Assembly (NCBI GenBank): GCA_963931925.1
Contig: OZ007570.1
Span: forward strand, 35,156,084-35,220,083
DNA length: 64,000 nt
Origin: Onchidella celtica
Lineage: Eukaryota > Mollusca > Gastropoda > Systellommatophora > Onchidiidae
Reading direction: 5' to 3'
Below, one piece after another: positions 49,601-62,496 of the stretch; within the stretch, counting starts at the first letter, position 1; the number at the start of each line of letters is the position of its first letter. The translations under genes were made by a program, and so were the position numbers. Under the pieces are notes generated by a model. That model was not told where the DNA came from and did no database searches. It saw only the letters and a program-made list of their open reading frames with translations.

Positions 49601-52600
49601 CAAATACATTGCCAACGGCCCCAACGATACAATCTTTCAATACACATTACAATGGTCTTAGTTTTTCAGCTAAAAATAACGTAGGTTGCGTATTGTTTGT
49701 TTCCTTAGATAAAACTTTACACCCTCTCGAAATATCCTCAGCATCAATATATAGATCAAATCTTTTAATTATCGTACAAACTAATATTTTGACAAATAAA
49801 CTGCATGCATCCACACACAATGACAATACTTTCTGCTGTTAAGTACTTGTCAAGAACAGACAGATGGAGGGATAAAATCAAAGTGAAGGATGGCAGCAAC
49901 ACAAATTACATTCCAAGAATGAGCATACAAACTCATATACAAACTGACCTCATTAAGAATGACTTTGGTAAGAGATATTATTTCCCACCTCATGTGTAGC
50001 ACAAATACTTAAAGTCGTTTAAGTAAGCCACAGAAAACCTTTCTAAATGTCACGACCACATGCGTGATGTTTACTTAATTTATTTTTCCTTTCAACCCTA
50101 GCTAACAAGCTAAGCAAGCAGACCAGCGACCAACAGACACATGGAGTGAAATTTTAAATCAAACGATATTTATTACTAAATGCGTGACATGTAACTTATG
50201 CCAAAACATTCAACTCATAATAATCAAATACACAGTCACAAAAAAACAAAGATGTAAAAATCCCTATAGGGGACGACGACTATCCTCTACTCCCTTAGGC
50301 CAACTAACGCCTAACCCCTTTGTCCATAACTTAATTATTTAAGTCTCTGTCGACATCTGATCTCCTCGCTGATGCAGTTTCACATCTCCAGAGTTCAAAC
50401 AATCCTTCCTAGATCTCCAACTTCAAACAATAAAGGGGAACAGACGGTTCACACCCGCCCATGGCTTCAAACGAATAAGAAAACAGACGGTTCACACCCG
50501 CCATCGTGGATGATTGGTTCTTGAAGGGTTCCCATCCCCTCTTCAAGACTCCCAAGCTTCAGACGAATAAGAAAATAGACGGTTCACACCCGCCATCGTG
50601 GATCGTTGGTTCTTGAAGAGTTCCCATCCCCTCTTCAAGACTCCCAAGCTTCAGACAAATAAGAAAACAGACGGTTCACACCCGCCATCGTGGATGGTTG
50701 GTTCTTGAAGGGTTCCCATCCCCTCTTCAAGACTCCCAAGCTTCAGGCGAATAAGAAAACAGACGGTTCACACCCGCCATCGATTATCAACGAACTTCTT
50801 TGGGAACATAATGGATCCCTCACACATCTAACAACTCTGGTCCCCATGGCACGATCTCCACATGATCGTCCGGACCGTTAACTTCTGCTTTTTGGGAAAC
50901 AAATGGGAACATAATGGATCCCTCACACACCTAACAACTCTGGTCCCCATGGCACGACCTTCCACTTGTCGCCCGGACCGTTACTCTCTGCTTTTTCCTC
51001 TGGGAACAAATGGGAACCACGTGTGGCGAGCTTCTTCTCTACTTATACTCCCGAGGGTCTTGCACATGGGACTAGTTTAAAGCGAGTCGTGTGTATCTTT
51101 TCACGCTCGTCAACAACGTTAAAATTCGTGTTTTCCACTGCTAAGCTCACCCCCTTGACTCGTGGCGCACAAGGCCACTGACCTTAATCGTGACAGTAAC
51201 CTTTCATGCTCGTCAACAACTTTAAAATCCCCTTCTCCCCTGCTAAGTTTACCCCCTCTCCACTTGTGGCGTACAAGGCCATCAACCTTACTCGTGACAT
51301 AAATACCACATCAAATGAAGACGATGACCAACAACAAAGTTGGTCATTTGCCCTCAGTTTTCCCCGATGAAAAACCTACCGACACATACGTCAAGAGCAG
51401 GTTAAGTTAAAAATGCCGTGCTAGGTCACGAAGTTAGTGTGTTAGTTTTTTTTACGATCTTGTTGATTATGGCCAGCGTAATTTGTCCTTGAGCTGTTCT
51501 CGTGGGCAGTTTGTTTTGTAACACTTTTTCTTATAGATGGAAAGAAAGTGGGGCGAGATAGAATAAATGTATAGCTAGGAATGACAGAGCAGTTCTCGAC
51601 CCCGTGATAAGCAGTAGTATGCAAATAAATTATAATATAGGTAAAAGGGCTAACCAATGAAGGTTAGCGGAAGAATCGCGATACAGCGCAGACCCTAAGG
51701 TCCGTGCTACTTTCTTCACTTCATACAGAATCTTCCGTCTGTGAGGGGGTCAGTGTAGCCCTGCTTGATGGGTCCAGGCATTTCTAACAACATGACCAGA
51801 CGAGGGTCTCGTCATTTTCCATAGGCCATATTGAATTGAACCACGCTATCTTATACTGTTTCTGGCCTTGGGCCAGAACAATTGTAAGTTGAAATGGACC
51901 AAGCTCGTGATGATTGACATGTTCAGATAGAAGACTGAGGAATCCACCCACGTGGATGCAGCACGCATAACCTCATCTAGAGCTGCAGATTAGTGTAGTT
52001 TTTGTACGAACACATAATTGGAAATTGTGTTTGAATTGTCTGGGTGAGGCTGGGAGTTACCAGCCCACCCTTGATTTACACTTAACTGTGCCGACGTCGC
52101 TTCGACGGGCAAGACCTAGATCTTAACATATAGATCTACAGAAATTATTAGTTAGATAAATTAACGAACATAGAAGCTGAATGATGTTAGAGGAACCCTA
52201 GAGCTAGAGTGGTAGTGACGTATTATTGATTATGATGATGCTGTTGATGTTTATCTTTATTAATTAATTAGATCTAGATTCTAGTCGAAATTGTTAGTGT
52301 CTTTATTAGAAATAAATGTGACCCTGCAGGTCTGATGAAGAAACTTTAATCAGATTGACTTTTAGTATTTGGAATGGTATGAAAGTTAGGTCTTAGATTA
52401 GATAACATACAAAATATATAAAACTCTCAATTTAAAAGAATGCAGTCGAAACCCTAAGTAGACGGATTCCCCCCAAACTCCGTAACACAGGAGTCCAGCC
52501 CTAACACTAGAGGGGACACGTTCCGTCCGACCTCATAACACTGGAGGTCATTCGTAACACTGGAGAGGGACCCCTTAAAGAACCTTTGTTATATTTCAAC

Positions 52601-55600
52601 TGGATAGGACCCCTTAAAGAACCTTTATTATTTGACCATAACTTATTAGTTAGATAAGGTCACTCTTAGAGAATTTAAGTTATTAAGTAACATCTATTAT
52701 AATTAACATGATATAATTTTGTAATGTTGTGATTTCAGATAGATCGCGAGACAGATATATGTCATATACATTGTGTATTAACATCAAATTTTTGTTTGAA
52801 TTTCATATGATGTCCTGGTCATCCCATTGACCCGACGACAATGGCGAGGGAAACCAACCACTATACATATATCTACCTGAGACTGAACACGAGGCTTTGA
52901 CGTGGAAATGAGCGCTATGGATGGAGGAAATTGAGATCGAAATTCCTACCAAAAGTTAAGTGAAACATCTAACTGCCAATTTTGAGGAGGGTGAGGTGCT
53001 TTCCGCCCTCAGTGTTTACAGGCTTGTTATCTTTTTTGCATGTTTAGTTTAGGAGCGGGAGGTTGGATGGGATCGTAGTTTAGCATATCTTTTTTGCCAA
53101 TCGGGTGCAGAACGTGTATCGTTGGCTATTGATAACTCGGGGGGATTTGCTATACTGTGAATAGTTCTATAGGGATCCATTATTCGTATAGATTGTGGCG
53201 TTTCTCTTGCTTCCTCACATTTCTTTAGGAAGATGTCTCTCTTGTCTTCTTCTTACAACTATCTGTACATGAGTTAGGACTTGTAGGGTCTGTTATCGTT
53301 CGTCTTGCTTGTAGGTCTTGCATCTTGTTTGTAATGTAACCTTTTTTATACATTCGTTATATCGTATTTACCTTTTTTGTTTATACTTAATTTTTCTTGC
53401 ATACCTGAATTCGTTCACGTGTTGTGACACGGTGAGTGAGTTCATGAGTAATCTGGGTTAATAAGGAGTGAGGTTTAATTAATCCTCCTATGTTGTACAG
53501 TAGCAACACTGCTTGAGTAAGGATTTTTATTGAATTGTTGGAACCCGTGCAGTTAGCATGCTGCCTGTTCTATGGAGCTTATTAAGCGTTATGTATAACC
53601 GATCTCGTCTTTATATTGACGAGCCCCCGAGAGGGCAGTACTAGCCTGCTTAGGGAGGTGACTTTTTTTTTGAGTAGGGATATGTGGTGAATATTGGTAT
53701 TATTTTCGGCTGTGCGGCCGCCCGAGGAGCAAAGAGTTTATTGTCTCATGGGACTTGTTCGTATCAGTATTGAGGTAATGTCATTATAAAAGACACGTGG
53801 TATAGTGAGAGAGAGAGAGATATTTTGATTCGTCGCGTTGAGAGAGAGATAATTTTTGACAGTGATAACTGGGACACTGCTTTGTTGAGATAGAGAGAGA
53901 GAGAGAATATTTTTGCAGTGGTAACAGAGGACACTGCGTGTTCGCGTTTTGAGAGTTTTTGCAGTGGTAACAGAGGACACTGTGTGTGCGCGTTTTGAGA
54001 AGTTGAGGAGTGTGGAGATTTTTTTTATACAACCGGTTATGTCTTTAGCTTTCCATAGGCCAGTGGATTAGCTACCGCGATACTGAATTTGAATAATAAA
54101 TGCAACCGATTATGACTATATACCGAGATGACTGTGACACTTGACGTGTGCATGGCTTGCGTACGGAAACGGCGCATTAAATTAACTGCTATCGCCTGGT
54201 GGCACCTCATCTATCCCGGATTGGATATAATTAGAAATAGATTAAAGTGTAATGTTATTTAATTGAGATTTAGATTATTGTTCAATGCGAGAAGCGCTAT
54301 ATAATTCTTAAATCAAGACGAGCGCTACGCCGATTTTGAAAGAGTACGCCAGGCTAATTATCTTGTCGACGTTTATTTCAGCTTAACTATACCGAAATTT
54401 GTAGTTGTGATAGACCAGAAATTTTATCCTATTTGAGTCTGTCTTGTATTGGGGTTGGATAGCACTTTTCCGTCTCATTTCTGGACATTGGATGTATTCA
54501 CATTCTATTGTTCACTGATTTATGAACAAGTTTTACATCCTTTTTTTTGTAAATATCCTCTTTCCACCAGCGTCATTCCAGACTGTGACCTGAGCTACAG
54601 ACAAACCCGACGCCCTTGTCTGCGGGTCAATGAGATGGAGACATGGCAAACCAAGCTACCAGAGCTACTGCTGCCAGAGGATGCCAATACTTTAATTAAT
54701 AATATATTGTTTGTGAATGTGCATACAGGTATCAATTATGTGTGTTGACTAAATAAGTCTGAGCATTTTTCTTCATTGAGTCGTGACTGTGTTGATATGG
54801 TTATACTTTAATTCAGGAGTATACAATGAAATAATTAAGTATTATTATAGATGTTCATGACAAGTATGATTCGATAAATGACAATATATGTCGATAGATT
54901 AGACTCTACAGAACGTTGCATTAATAATTGTGTAGTTTGTGTCCATCCACTATGCACGTTCTTAGTTAAATTTCTTCTTTATCCATCTTAGGGCTAGTTT
55001 TTCTACTCTAGTACTTAAGCCCCCATCACAATATCAGAGTCGTTTTCATATCGTTCGAGTTTCTTAGATCTTATCGTGTAAATTTTTCTTAAAATTTCCA
55101 CTGGGGTGGGGGATGTGTCAAGAGCAGGTTAAGTTAAAAATGCCGTGCTAGGTCACGAAGTTAGTGTGTTAATTTTTTTACGATCTTGTTGATTATGGCC
55201 AGCGTAATTTGTCCTTGAGCTGTTCTCGTGGGCAGTTTGTTTTGTAACACTTTTTCTTATAGATGGAAAGAAAGTGGGGCGAGATAGAATAAATGTATAG
55301 CTAGGAATGACAGAGCAGTTCTCGACCCCGTGATAAGCAGTAGTATGCAAATAAATTATAATATAGGTAAAAGGGCTAACCAATGAAGGTTAGCGGAAGA
55401 ATCGCGATACAGCGCAGACCCTACGGTCCGTGCTACTTTCTTCACTTCATACAGAATCTTCCGTCTGTGAGGGGGTCAGTGTAGCCCTGCTTGATGGGTC
55501 CAGGCATTTCTAACAACATGACCAGACGAGGGTCTCGTCATTTTCCATAGGCCATATTGAATTGAACCACGCTATCTTATACTGTTTCTGGCCTTGGGCC

Positions 55601-58600
55601 AGAACAATTGTAAGTTGAAATGGACCAAGCTCGTGATGACTGACATGTTCAGATAGAAGACTGAGAAATCCACCCACGTGGATGCAGCACGCATAACCTC
55701 ATCTAGAGCTGCAGATTAGTGTAGTTTTTGTACGAACACATAATTGGAAATTGTGTTTGAATTGTCTGCGTGAGGCTGGGAGTTACCAGCCCACCCTTGA
55801 TTTACACTTAACTGTGCCGACGTCGCTTCGACGGGCAAGACCTAGATCTTAACATATAGATCTACAGAAATTATTAGTTAGATAAATTAACGAACATAGA
55901 AGCTGAATGATGTTAGAGGAACCCTAGAGCTAGAGTGGTAGTGACGTATTATTGATTATGATGATGCTGTTGATGTTTATCTTTATTAATTAATTAGATC
56001 TAGATTCTAGTCGAAATTGTTAGTGTCTTTATTAGAAATAAATGTGACCCTGCAGGTCTGATGAAGAAACTTTAATCAGATTGACTTTTAGTATTTGGAA
56101 TGGTATGAAAGTTAGGTCTTAGATTAGATAACATACAAAATATATAAAACTCTCAATTTAAAAGAATGCAGTCGAAACCCTAAGTAGACGGATTCCCCCC
56201 AAACTCCGTAACACAGGAGTCCAGCCCTAACACTAGAGGGGACACGTTCCGTCCGACCTCATAACACTGGAGGTCATTCGTAACAACATACTCTTATGTA
56301 GCATTCCCCCTAGTATTTCACTGGAATTCATGATTACACATAGAACTGCTTCTCAAATAAGGCAAGCATATCATAGGGAAACTGAGGGGAAACTTTTGAC
56401 TTTGATGTTGGTTGTCATCTACATGCAATGTGATATGAAACATCACCTACCAAGATAAAAAAAGTAAGATACTATTTACCTTGGAGATAAAGTACTCATA
56501 GAGAAGTTACGAGCCTCCTTGAGGTATTCTTGCTGTGTCTTCAGGACATTTTGGAGAGCGTGTTGTTTATCATCTGACAATGATATCTGCACTTCGGCAT
56601 CTCCACACTCACCATCTACAGACTTGTGTTGCACAGGACCAGAAGAGCTTGGGTGACTGTCCCCTTCTGCATTTCCTCCTTTATCACCAATACTATCATT
56701 TGGTAACGTAAAATTGTAAGTAGCGCTCACTTGAGGCTCAGTATCTTTGTTAACAGCTGGGATGTTTATACTGTGCTCACCAACATCTTCTGTGGAAATT
56801 GTGGTTATCACATCATTGCCATTGATTTTCACTGTTTGTGAAGAGTTTTCATCAACATCTCCTTCACATACTGTCAATCTGCCTACACCATTTGACAGTT
56901 CTATCACTTGTGAGTTACTAACAGACACCTCACAAGATATACAAGCACCATCTGTAGCATTTTTCTCTGTTACCTGCAACTGCTGAATCCCTGAGGACAG
57001 TTGGTCCACAACATTTGTATCATTATTGGGAGTGTCACTGTTCAAATCTCCATTTGTCAATACTTTGGGTAAACTGTCTATAGATACAGAAGTCTCCATG
57101 GGTCCTGGCAGGATACTGGTGCATTCCACTGTTGCAGGCAAGTCTTCCTTTGGTAACTCAAAATTACAGGTGACAATATAACCATTGGGACCTGCTTGCT
57201 GTAGGTTTTGACTACTACTTTCCACTGAGCTCTGACCTTCATCTGGATATGTAGTACTCGAAACTTCTGTTGTGACCGAATATGACATCCCCTCCAAAGC
57301 TACGTGATCAGAAGATTGTTCTGCTGTGTTAGTATCACTCTGAGATAAACTCTGATGTTTATTCACAGTAGAGTGAGATGAGGCAGTGCCACTTGCCATC
57401 ATGGACAGGTCAAGCCTGGACATATCGCTCTCAATATTGTCCTCCACGTCAGCATCTAAAATGGGGTTACAAATTACTAGGTGTTAAAATGATTTCAGTG
57501 TCTGCTACTAAGGGGCAAATACATTTAATATATGTTTCTAACCTCCTAAACTATGATTTTGAAATTTTTTACAGGTGTACAAAAAGTGATTAAAGGTTGG
57601 CTCACAAATGTTTGAATTCCAGGAAATAAATGAATGAAAATGCAACATTGCGAATGTCTCACATCGTTTAAAACAGCATGGCTGTGGCAATCCTGTACTA
57701 TCTCTTTATAGGCTAAATATGGTGTTTCTCCAAAGTCTGAGTTAGGCGGTTAGAAATATTCACTTAATAATATGTGCAAAGTGCACGACCAAAGATCAAA
57801 ACATAGAAACTACTGTTTGAGAAAGAGTATGATGCATTCAGACTCTCCACATTTTTCACACTTAGTGGATTCTGTACTTAGCTCTCTTGCGGGGTTTGGA
57901 CATGTAAGCTTTCTTATTCTATAAACATCATTTTCACTCATTAATAAGCACATTCACCTCAGGGCATTATGAAGTCTTAGGTTATTCAAGTGAAATTCTC
58001 TTTCAGGTCTCAAAAACTACTTTCACAATTATTTTTCACATTGTCTACTTCACTTTCTCCACCACATCCAAACGTACCTGATGGGTCATCTTTCTCCTCA
58101 TCTTCATCAGCGTCTAATCCATCCTTGCTTCCATCAGGTGAGCTATCCCCAAGTCTATTGTCTCTGTTCAACAAATCCTGGTTTACTTGACTGAGGCTCC
58201 TGCCCTGTATGTTTGTACTGTTACTAGAATGTTCCTCGCTTCTTTTTTTGCTTCCATTCTGATTTTCTTTGTTAATCCCAGCATTTTCCTGTTCGTTGTC
58301 ATTCTTATTGCTGTCTTCACTGCCAGCATCTTGATCCTGGCCTGTCCTCTCCTCTTGGTCCCCTTTCACAGCAGTGTCTGTGTGCTCTGTAGACTTCGAC
58401 TTGTGCAGTTTGGCTTTTTTCTGAAATGAAAAGTAAAACAATAATAACCGTCATCCTACAAAACCTGTAGCCACCAACCACACAAATTTAATTTTGTCCT
58501 GACAAGCTTTATATCACAATGCCAGCACGTAAACTCCCAAAGACTGGCAGACTGCACTTGAATGACTACACATATTTGTTTGCCACAGCAGTTAATTTTA

Positions 58601-61600
58601 CAACAAACCCAGACTGCATTAAGGTGTCAGTGTGAACAGAGTCCATACTACAATTACTATGGCCTCTCTACAGACATTCAAATGAGCATCACCCACACAT
58701 TCACAAACACAAAATGATGACAAGGGATCCAGCAACAGTCACCTGACCAAGACTTTTAGCTCCCAGTGACATGAAGTTTGTCGGATCAGGTGTAGAGTCC
58801 ACTTACCTTCGCCTCCTTCTTAGCTGTGCGTTTGTGTTTCCTTTCTTGATACTTGTTTGGTTTATCCACTGTAGTATCCAGACCCATGGCTGCAGCTGCA
58901 GCATCTGCATCATCACCACCATCATTGAGACATACTGAATCCTTCTTCTTTCCAATCAGGATGAGGTTGGGTCTCTGAGGCTGTTACATAAAATGCAAAA
59001 TATCTTCATCTCTTTCATCTACTGAAACTAAATTCTCATATAAAATTGCATCACAGAGAAATAGAAACAGGTGCTTTCCAAGAGTGTTTCACATGTTTAG
59101 CAATCCTTCTCCAAATAATTCAAATCAAACTGTCTGAATTTTAAAATCCTTAAAATCCTATTTTAATGTGTATTCTGTACAGCACAGAGAGATCCTGTCT
59201 TTTGTATCTAAGAAGCCCAAGTCTGAGCATAAAATTCTGTACCGGTTAATTTCGGTCACAGCCAGTTGACAAATGTGTTTTACACAAACTTTCATACAAT
59301 TAAGTCAGCTCCATAAATAATGCGCTACAACATTTCCCTGTATCCTTTGGGAGGTTTCCATTCTGATACATTTCTCTTCTTGGAAGGACCTTTTCTATAT
59401 TTTTCTTTTAATATAGTGCTTTCTAAATTTTGAAAATATGATGACCACTATTTCTGATGGATTCTTAAAAAATCTTTCTACAAATGAGTTTGGTAACCAT
59501 ATAATTCACCACAACAAACAGAGGGGGGGGAGAGAGAGGAGAAACACTGTCAATCATACCTTCTCTTCCATGACAGGTAAAGATAAATCTAGAAATGCTT
59601 CAAAGATCTGGGACACCTGTGAATTGTGAAAGAGCAAAATGTTTTCAAAAAGAGCAGTTTACTTTTTTCCTAGAAAAATAACACATTTGCTTGAAATGGT
59701 AAAACACAGAAATTCCTTATCACTCAATTTACATGAATTCAAGGATGATGTTCAAAAATTTGAATTCCACCTTGTTGTGGTTTTACATGCCAGAAAGCCC
59801 CTCTAAGACATGAAATACATGCACTTTTGAGAAAAAGAGTGATCACTTACTATTCTGATTAAATAAGAGGTCAAGATTATCAACAGAAGTTTAAAGATGC
59901 AAACATTTTTAATCTGATTAAATAATATGTCAGGGTTATGATCAGTGCTTAGAAATGTCAGGTTACCATGAGATTTTAACTTCTGATAAATTCATCCCCA
60001 TTTGCTTTTATAGTATGTCCAATTGCCACAATTTCTTGCTCATCAACATCAATATCATTTGATATCTTTTTCTTTTTACATAAGAATAGTTAATCTCACT
60101 CAAGATTCATTTCCATATCATAGCTGACACAACTGTCAACAATGCCTCCAAGATGAACAAAAAGACTTACTGATTTGCATTCCTCACATTTGACAGTACT
60201 GACTAGCTGACCACCAAATAAACTATCCAGGAAAGTGTGTTTAACCTGTCTCCCATACTCTATGAAGGAAAACAAATTAAAGCAAAGGCATATTTCAGAT
60301 CTTGCTGACCATATCCATAATATAATCATAACATGATTTTAAAATTTATTATACTTTGTCTTGAGGCCATCATCTCTGTTTTCATACTTTAAGAGCTTTC
60401 TATGTACCTAACAATGAAAGTATTTCTCAAAGCATGGGACATCAACAAAGCTTTTAATAGCTTGTGGGAAATATTCATTTTCCTAATAAATATATTTTCT
60501 TAAAAATTCTTATTTCCATATAGCAATAAATTATTCTTTATTATTTTCTGCAAAGCAGTAACTAGGGTTAACACAAAATTGCAAAAAACACATTTGTATA
60601 GCAAAGTTCACAACAGAACTGATATTCCTTACCTTTGACCCTAAGTTTTGTTTCATCATCCACTTTCTTTGGATTGACAGTTTCTGGCAGTTTGAAAAAT
60701 TTGAGAATGGAAGCTTGGCCCCTCTGTAACAAAAAGAATATTTTTTAAATAAAATAGACAAAGAGCGTGTTTATACGATAGAATTTAAACATGATGAGAG
60801 TTTCCCTGGACTGTGAATATACCAGTGAGTTAGTATCATAAACCTGAACAAATTCCTTCTCAACAATATATGAAAATAAATCTGGGAAGAAAAGGTGAGA
60901 GGAATACAAGGAAAATATTGTCTGAGGAACAAAGTGATAGAAATTAAGAAAAGAAAAACATCTGGCATAAAAATTTACTTGAAACAGTTACTTTTTGGAA
61001 TAGAGAAACTAAAAAAAAACATCTTCCCTCACTCACCTTGATTTCTTCTGTTCTTATACAATCAACAAGATAACGTAACAATTCATGGCTGTCTTGCTGC
61101 TGAAATCCCTTGAATCGTGGAGCCCTGCGAAAGTAGTTTAACATCTTTGTTACAATGGAACATCAGCTCAGTCAAATCAGATCTGAAGTACATATCAGAA
61201 CACCATATAAAATTAAATTATGAGGAGGCCATGAAAAGTCACCAAAAGACTGTGACTCACAGGAAAATTTCGTTAAATTGTTACTGTCAATAATTTCAGC
61301 TTTGTATATTAAAAAAATATGTATCTAACTTTTTGACTGCATTCAAAGTAAACTGCAACGTGTTTCAAGCCCGCTGAAAAAAAAAATTCAACAGACATTT
61401 GACATGACATATTTTATCAACAGCCAACACTTGCGTGGGACCTTACTTCTTACAAACTTGAGTGAAGAGAGCAGTTGGGTTTACAGTGCCATTTCTTGTG
61501 GTTCCTCCTCTCATTTCTTGCACAAAGTTGAGCAAAGCAAGGGTTACAGGCCCTGGCTCACCATAATTTGACTGAATGGGTGGCTGAAATGTAAGGTTTT

Positions 61601-62249
61601 TTTCTATAAACATAGGTCCGTAATTTCTTTTCAAGACAGCAATGGTTTAATTACAGCTTGTTTGCAAGAGTATGGGATGCACCTGAAACATCTCCTCATC
61701 AAGAACTACTTATAAGGCATATTCACCATGCAACCTTTTACAAGATAAAAACACAGAATGAGCCCTTATCTTTATTTTTTCCTTATTATTATTAAATTAA
61801 TCATTTCTAAGAACAAATGAATTTCCAACAGTCTTCCAATATTTTGAATTATTATTATCTCAGCCATTTCTAATACTATTAAATCCTACATCCAAAGCTC
61901 TGAGATAATACAGTTGTGTCATAACTGATTTTAGATAGTAGTTCATGAGCTAGTCAGTTCTGCAGATCACAGCGTCATTAGCATTGTATATCTCAAAAGT
62001 AACCTATTAAAAACTAGAGGCATCTGGCTGGTTTCAGTGACCTAAATCTGATTATGCATGGATCCACCAGTTTTCTGATTGATAACTCACCAAGATTCTG
62101 AATTTTTCAGTGAGTTCTTCTTCTCTGTCTTCATCACTAGAACAACTGTCACTGTCTAAATTTGGTTCTGGGCCAGGTATTGTGTACAGTCTACCCTGCT
62201 TGCTGCGTTCCACCAGTAGAGTTTCCAAGCCTCTTGTTTGGTATAAACT
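46622..62249 (-). CDS. USP16: USP16/USP45-like ubiquitin hydrolase, 14 exons, 5' end outside
   Basis: A cysteine protease of the USP family; vertebrate USP16 deubiquitinates histone H2A, USP45 acts on ERCC1. Exons in transcript order: 62249-62091, 61583-61447, 61124-61037, 60723-60633, 60259-60171, 59616-59560, 58980-58807, 58420-58078, 57455-56480, 49248-49109, 48835-48621, 48217-48131, 47579-47407, 46853-46622. Total 2961 nt, 986 codons plus stop; all phases join and all introns are GT-AG. The window starts at [12 protein letters not shown], just after the expected NTCFFNAVMQ, so the catalytic Cys and the N-terminal ZnF-UBP lie upstream, off the window. Landmarks: [29 protein letters not shown], finger pairs CEEC and [27 protein letters not shown], the catalytic-His box [23 protein letters not shown], and the family end [10 protein letters not shown]-stop. 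Exons 8-9 encode about 440 residues of acidic, Ser/Asp-rich linker, longer than in human USP16 (823 aa in all). A basic [11 protein letters not shown] stretch precedes it as in USP16. USP45 orthology is equally possible if the lineage has one gene. Confidence 0.95.
50048..51299 (-). mobile_element. Likely solo LTR with internal tandem repeats
   Basis: Starts TGTCACGACC, ends CTCGTGACA (8-bp inverted ends), with TAAA repeated outside (50,044-50,047; 51,300-51,303). The flanks rejoin the piggyBac-like copy 3 exactly when it is removed. Inside are four to five copies of a 92-93 bp unit (ACGGTTCACACCCGCC ... CTTCAAGACTCCCAAGCTTC) at about 50,440-50,790, a duplicated block of about 105 bp (50,800-51,010) and a duplicated block of about 100 bp at the right end. 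The minus-strand reading starts TGTCACGAG like the LTRs at 37.1 and 62.5 kb. A TIR DNA element is the alternative. Confidence 0.6.
51389..52559 (+). repeat. Left LTR of the 4.9 kb element
   Basis: Direct repeat partner of 55,116-56,285, running from GTCAAGAGCAGGTTAAG to GGTCATTCGTAACA. The end of the LTR contains several TAACACTGGAG-like words. Confidence 0.9.
55116..56285 (+). repeat. Right LTR of the 4.9 kb element
   Basis: Begins TGTCAAGAGCAGG after a G-rich purine tract and ends GTAACA before the ACATA target repeat. Almost identical to the left LTR. Confidence 0.9.
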
Positions 62250-62496
62250 CTGTCCAAAATGAACACACATTATTACAACATTATTACTTGAATGAATACA
62301 GTTTCTGCTTTCATACAGAGATGCCACCCTATAAAAACAAAAATCTGAATCAAGCTAAGAAAAAAATCTGAATCTGGCAAAATAAATCTGAATCAGTGCA
62401 AATGTCAACAAAACTTAAAATTGTGCCACTACTAAATCTGCATTTCCCTTTTGCTCACACAGGAATGGGCTGAAAATCATCTTCAAATACTTACAC

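Larger units (their letters stand above)
51389..56285 (+). mobile_element. LTR retrotransposon, structurally complete, no recognisable gag/pol
   Basis: Two direct LTRs of about 1170 bp (51,389-52,559 and 55,116-56,285) flank 2.56 kb. The 5-bp duplication ACATA lies outside both ends (51,384-51,388; 56,286-56,290). A purine-rich tract (GGGGTGGGGGA) just before the right LTR fits a polypurine tract, giving plus orientation. A TGG-starting sequence directly after the left LTR may be a primer-binding site. The interior has GA-rich and 60-bp tandem repeats (about 53,805-54,010) and no protein family that I recognise, so it is probably a non-autonomous derivative mobilised by a relative. The LTRs differ at fewer than ten positions noticed by eye, which suggests a recent insertion. 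Confidence 0.85.
49930..56445. mobile_element. piggyBac-like MITE, copy 3, broken by two insertions (USP intron)
   Basis: Three pieces are recognisable by alignment with copies 1 and 2: about 49,930-50,047 (GGTAAGAGATATTATTTCCC ... ACTTAAAG), 51,300-51,388 (TACCACATCAAATGAAGACG ... TTTTCCCCGATGAAAAACC) and 56,286 to about 56,360 (CTTATGTAGCATTCCCCC ... CTTCTCAAATA). Between them sit a solo LTR and a complete LTR element. The far right (about 56,375-56,445: GGGGAAACTTTTGACTTTGA ... TTGTCATCTACATG) matches the same family but as its reverse complement, so the right end has been rearranged. Neither TTAA-CCC end was found. It is more diverged than copies 1 and 2. Confidence 0.7.

Noticed and set aside
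51442-51657. Frame repeated in both LTRs (also 55,153-55,383)
   Set aside because: It occurs twice only because LTRs are duplicated; no coding signal.
54449-54748. 99-residue frame inside the 4.9 kb LTR element
   Set aside because: No gag, protease, RT, RNase H or integrase motif is visible. Length is within chance for this DNA.
56747-56986. 79-residue plus-strand frame
   Set aside because: Antisense shadow of the large USP linker exon.
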